Shown one piece after another: positions 5,582 through 7,632 of a stretch of DNA of 7,632 nt. Position numbers and translations under genes: made by a program. The notes beneath the pieces are model-generated. The model had not been told where the DNA came from. It was given only the letters and a program-made list of their open reading frames with translations, and did no database searches. Where the stretch lies: contig JAEXNZ010000202.1 in NCBI GenBank assembly GCA_023439425.1, positions 1 through 7,632 of the forward strand. Reading direction: 5' to 3'. Numbering within the stretch: position 1 is the stretch's first letter; each line of letters opens with the position of its first letter. This stretch comes from Pseudomonadota bacterium (GTDB lineage Bacteria > Pseudomonadota > Gammaproteobacteria > Xanthomonadales > Xanthomonadaceae).

Positions 5582-6583
5582 CGCACGGGGTACCGCCTCT
5601 GACGGCAACGCACCCTGCGACCAGAAATGTTCCAACGTGCCACGCACCAGATCCAGTGACGTGGACGCCCCCTGCCTCGCGCCGAAACGGGCCTTATTGT
5701 CGGACTGCAGGCGCAGCATGGCGGCATCCTGGTCGTTCACCCGCTTCAGGAACGGCCACACGAACAGCCGCACCGCCCACGCCGGAGCCCAGCGCCCCTC
5801 CACATGCAGGGTGACGAACACATCCGTTTCGTGCGCGCTGCGCGGCGTGAAGTGCAGGTCGATCAGCACCCGGCTGCCGTTGGCGTAGGTGTACTCGATG
5901 CGGGTGCTGCCCGGCGCGGCGAAATGCGCGCGCTCACCGGTGCGCTCCGACTCGGACAGGCGATACAGCAGACCTGACTGGGCCGGTAGGCCCTGGTAGT
6001 CGACGCTGAAGCCCTCGGCCGTGGGAGTGAACGCTGCCGTGGCCCGCGCGCGCGCGCCGTCACTGCGCACCAGCCCGGCGTGGATGAAGTGGGTGTGCAT
6101 CGGATCCAGGAAGTTCTCCATGGCGTCCACCACGTTGGCCGCCCAGCGGGTCTGCCAGATGAAGCGGCGCGTTCCCGGATCGGTGGCGCGCACCATGGCA
6201 TTGGGCTGGTCAGCCCCTGCCGGTCCCGGGCGCAGCCACACGAAGCCATCGAGTTCGCAGGTGGCAAATGCCCGTACCCGCACGCCCGGCGGGGTGTGCT
6301 CAGACGGCAGTCCGGGCACCCCGCGCAGTGCGCCTTGGGCATCGAACGCCCACCCATGGTAGGGACAGGCCAGGTGTCCGCCTTTGACGCAGCCCGCCGA
6401 CAGCGGTGCGTGGCGGTGGGGGCAACGATCCTCCAGGGCGATCAGGGTACCGTCGCCGTCCTGGCTTCGAGCCAGGGCGATGTGCGTGTCCAGCACCGTG
6501 ATGCCCAACGGGCGCGTGCCGACTTCCTCCGAGCGCGCAACCGCGTACCAGTGGGTGTAAAGCAAGGGGTTCCAGGTACTCAT
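5564..6583 (-). CDS. Rieske non-heme iron oxygenase, alpha-type subunit
   Basis: A 339-residue oxygenase predicted to use O2 and electrons from a separate reductase to oxidise an unknown organic substrate. The N-terminal Rieske domain has CPH (Cys54, His56) and CPYH (Cys73, His76), the two Cys and two His ligands of a 2Fe-2S cluster. The catalytic domain has NFLDPMHTHFIH (157-168), matching the D-x2-H-x4-H pattern with Asp160 bridging and His163 and His168 binding iron; Asp286 in NDQDAAML is the likely third ligand. All key residues are present, so it is probably active. Length fits single-component monooxygenases and demethylases of the vanillate-demethylase/pheophorbide-oxygenase type rather than two-subunit aromatic dioxygenases. 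The ATG at 6583 overlaps the upstream acyltransferase-like stop as ATGA, with GGA 8 bases upstream; a longer frame from 6898 lies only inside that gene. No ferredoxin or reductase gene is in the window. The stop codon lies in a large palindrome. Confidence 0.9.
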   Translation of the reverse strand: MSTWNPLLYTHWYAVARSEEVGTRPLGITVLDTHIALARSQDGDGTLIALEDRCPHRHAPLSAGCVKGGHLACPYHGWAFDAQGALRGVPGLPSEHTPPGVRVRAFATCELDGFVWLRPGPAGADQPNAMVRATDPGTRRFIWQTRWAANVVDAMENFLDPMHTHFIHAGLVRSDGARARATAAFTPTAEGFSVDYQGLPAQSGLLYRLSESERTGERAHFAAPGSTRIEYTYANGSRVLIDLHFTPRSAHETDVFVTLHVEGRWAPAWAVRLFVWPFLKRVNDQDAAMLRLQSDNKARFGARQGASTSLDLVRGTLEHFWSQGALPSEAVPRAVEMLL

Positions 6584-7632
6584 AGTTGAAATCCACGCAG
6601 CAGCGGTACGCCGAGCCTGCAGGTTGTGGCCGACAGCGCCGAGATCACCGCGCGCGTTCGGCGCGGCAGATGACGGGCGTAGACGGCACTGTATTCGATG
6701 GAAGGCACACCGCCGCGCAGCCGCTTGAAACCCGCAGCACCGGCACTGAAGTTCAAACGCCAGCCCTGGGCCTGGCAGGCGCGATACGCACACGCGGTGG
6801 CCAGCCGGTACAGGCCCCGCTTCTGTGGCTGGGCGGTGTCGTAGCCCACGATGGGGGCGGTGGCGGTGCGGCCGAGCCGGAACAGCCCGACGATGCACGC
6901 CAGACGATCATCCTCGTCGCGAAAGCCCTCGAACTGAAGCAGCCCGGCACGGTGCCACAGGCGCAGGAACCCGGCGGTGTAGACCGGGTTGAAGCGAGAA
7001 TGCTTGCCGATGTACAGCATTGCGTAGAGTTCGGCGATGCGCGCGTAGTCGGTATCGACGATGTCCGCATCCGGGCAATGCCGTAACGGCGTCTTGCGCA
7101 GCAGCGCGATGTCCCAGCGCAGGTTCTGATGCCGGCGATGCAGGGTCTCGAACGCGTCGTACAGATACACCTGCCGGCTGGCGACGAGCACACAGCCTGC
7201 AGCGCGCAGCGCGTCGATCCAGTCCGCATTGTCGTCGGCGTTGAGGGAGCGGAACCACACCGCGTGCTGCGGCCACCGTTCTGTCGCCTCCGCCACCACC
7301 GCGACCGGGTTCACCTGCGCGAGCGACGGATACAGATTGGTGGACAGCAGCCAGTTGTTGACGCACACGGCGCGGTCGAGGCCACCGCTCCGCAGCGGCA
7401 CGCCGATGGCGGCAATACCCGTTCGCGAAAGCGGCGCGGCCCAGGGCGGAAGGTAGCGCGCGGCTTCTTCTGCCGCGTAGTCGGCATAGGTACTGGTAGG
7501 CGAGCAGACCCAGGCATCGCCGGGCAGCCCGTCGTGCACGCTGACCGGCAGCGGACCGGCGTCGGTGCGGATCGCGGCGGTGTGCGCACGCACGTTGGTG
7601 ATAAGGGTCTCGGTCGCTCGGTCGGCATGTAC
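6580..7632 (-). CDS. FemAB/GNAT-like acyltransferase, 5' end outside the window
   Basis: At least 350 codons on the minus strand. A GTG at 7593 is a possible start, but the frame stays open to the window edge (codons reading VHADRATETLITN before it) and no Shine-Dalgarno precedes the GTG, so the true start probably lies upstream. The C-terminal half resembles the GNAT fold used by FemAB-like and BioF2-like acetyltransferases: GLFRLGRTATAPIVGYDTAQ, then KRGLYRLATACAYRACQAQG and NFSAGAAGFKRLRGG, corresponding to the strand-helix-strand with a terminal Lys/Arg-rich loop in that family. Such enzymes move an acyl or aminoacyl group onto an amine or hydroxyl; the substrate here is unknown. No signal peptide or membrane span is visible. 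The stop overlaps the Rieske start by 4 bases, implying translational coupling and a shared pathway. Family call is moderate; precise activity is not assigned. Confidence 0.72.
   Translation of the reverse strand, partial: VHADRATETLITNVRAHTAAIRTDAGPLPVSVHDGLPGDAWVCSPTSTYADYAAEEAARYLPPWAAPLSRTGIAAIGVPLRSGGLDRAVCVNNWLLSTNLYPSLAQVNPVAVVAEATERWPQHAVWFRSLNADDNADWIDALRAAGCVLVASRQVYLYDAFETLHRRHQNLRWDIALLRKTPLRHCPDADIVDTDYARIAELYAMLYIGKHSRFNPVYTAGFLRLWHRAGLLQFEGFRDEDDRLACIVGLFRLGRTATAPIVGYDTAQPQKRGLYRLATACAYRACQAQGWRLNFSAGAAGFKRLRGGVPSIEYSAVYARHLPRRTRAVISALSATTCRLGVPLLRGFQL

Noticed and set aside
6584..6898. Longer N-terminus for the Rieske protein
   Set aside because: The extra 105 codons lie inside the acyltransferase-like gene, read as His/Arg/Pro-rich sequence, and the protein family starts at about the MSTWNPLLYTHWYAVA segment.
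7311..7628. Minus-strand frame starting with ATG at 7628
   Set aside because: It is out of frame with the acyltransferase-like gene, Pro/Arg-rich and without motif. The acyltransferase frame itself is open through this ATG to the edge.
1..7632. CRISPR array, tRNA, rRNA, transposase or integrase
   Set aside because: No spaced direct repeats, cloverleaf-like segments, rRNA-like blocks or recombinase motifs were seen on either strand by eye.

Overview
The window looks like chromosomal DNA from a high-G+C gammaproteobacterium of the Xanthomonadaceae, most likely Stenotrophomonas. The reasons are codon use, a signal-peptide-rich gene set typical of that family, a type IV secretion (VirB-like) gene pair, DUF4189 proteins, and one GTAG-ended palindrome resembling the SMAG repeats of S. 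maltophilia. The genus is an inference, not proven by any marker gene here. No rRNA, tRNA, CRISPR array, insertion sequence or integrase was seen.

Layout. (1) 62-298, plus strand: a small DUF1653 protein behind a probable leaderless promoter. (2) 317-1453, minus strand, convergent with it: an exported Ala/Pro-rich protein of unknown function. (3) 1454-1724: non-coding, with a perfect 11-bp inverted repeat. (4) 1725-3640, minus strand: a tightly coupled pair, an exported VirB5/TrbJ-like protein followed by a polytopic VirB6/TrbL-like membrane protein. No other vir gene is present, and the pair has visibly lower G+C than its neighbours. (5) 3641-4000: a divergent control region. (6) 4001-5543, plus strand: two overlapping genes for exported cysteine-rich proteins of the DUF4189 type, together holding three copies of one six-cysteine module. 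(7) 5552-5581: a 14-bp-arm palindrome between convergent genes that contains the stop codon of the next gene. (8) 5564-7632, minus strand: a coupled pair made of a FemAB/GNAT-like acyltransferase (5' end outside the window) and a Rieske non-heme iron oxygenase overlapping it by 4 bp.

How they may work together. The Rieske oxygenase and acyltransferase-like protein are translationally coupled and probably act in one small-molecule or lipid-modifying pathway; the substrate is unknown. The VirB5/VirB6-like pair cannot form a secretion machine alone, because no ATPase or core-complex gene is present. It may be an accessory or exchangeable set for a VirB system encoded elsewhere, or may have taken on a separate envelope role. 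The disulfide-rich exported proteins start divergently from it, so a functional link, for example in interbacterial competition, is possible but unproven. The best candidate for an undescribed system is this VirB5-VirB6 / DUF4189 divergon at about 1.7-5.5 kb.
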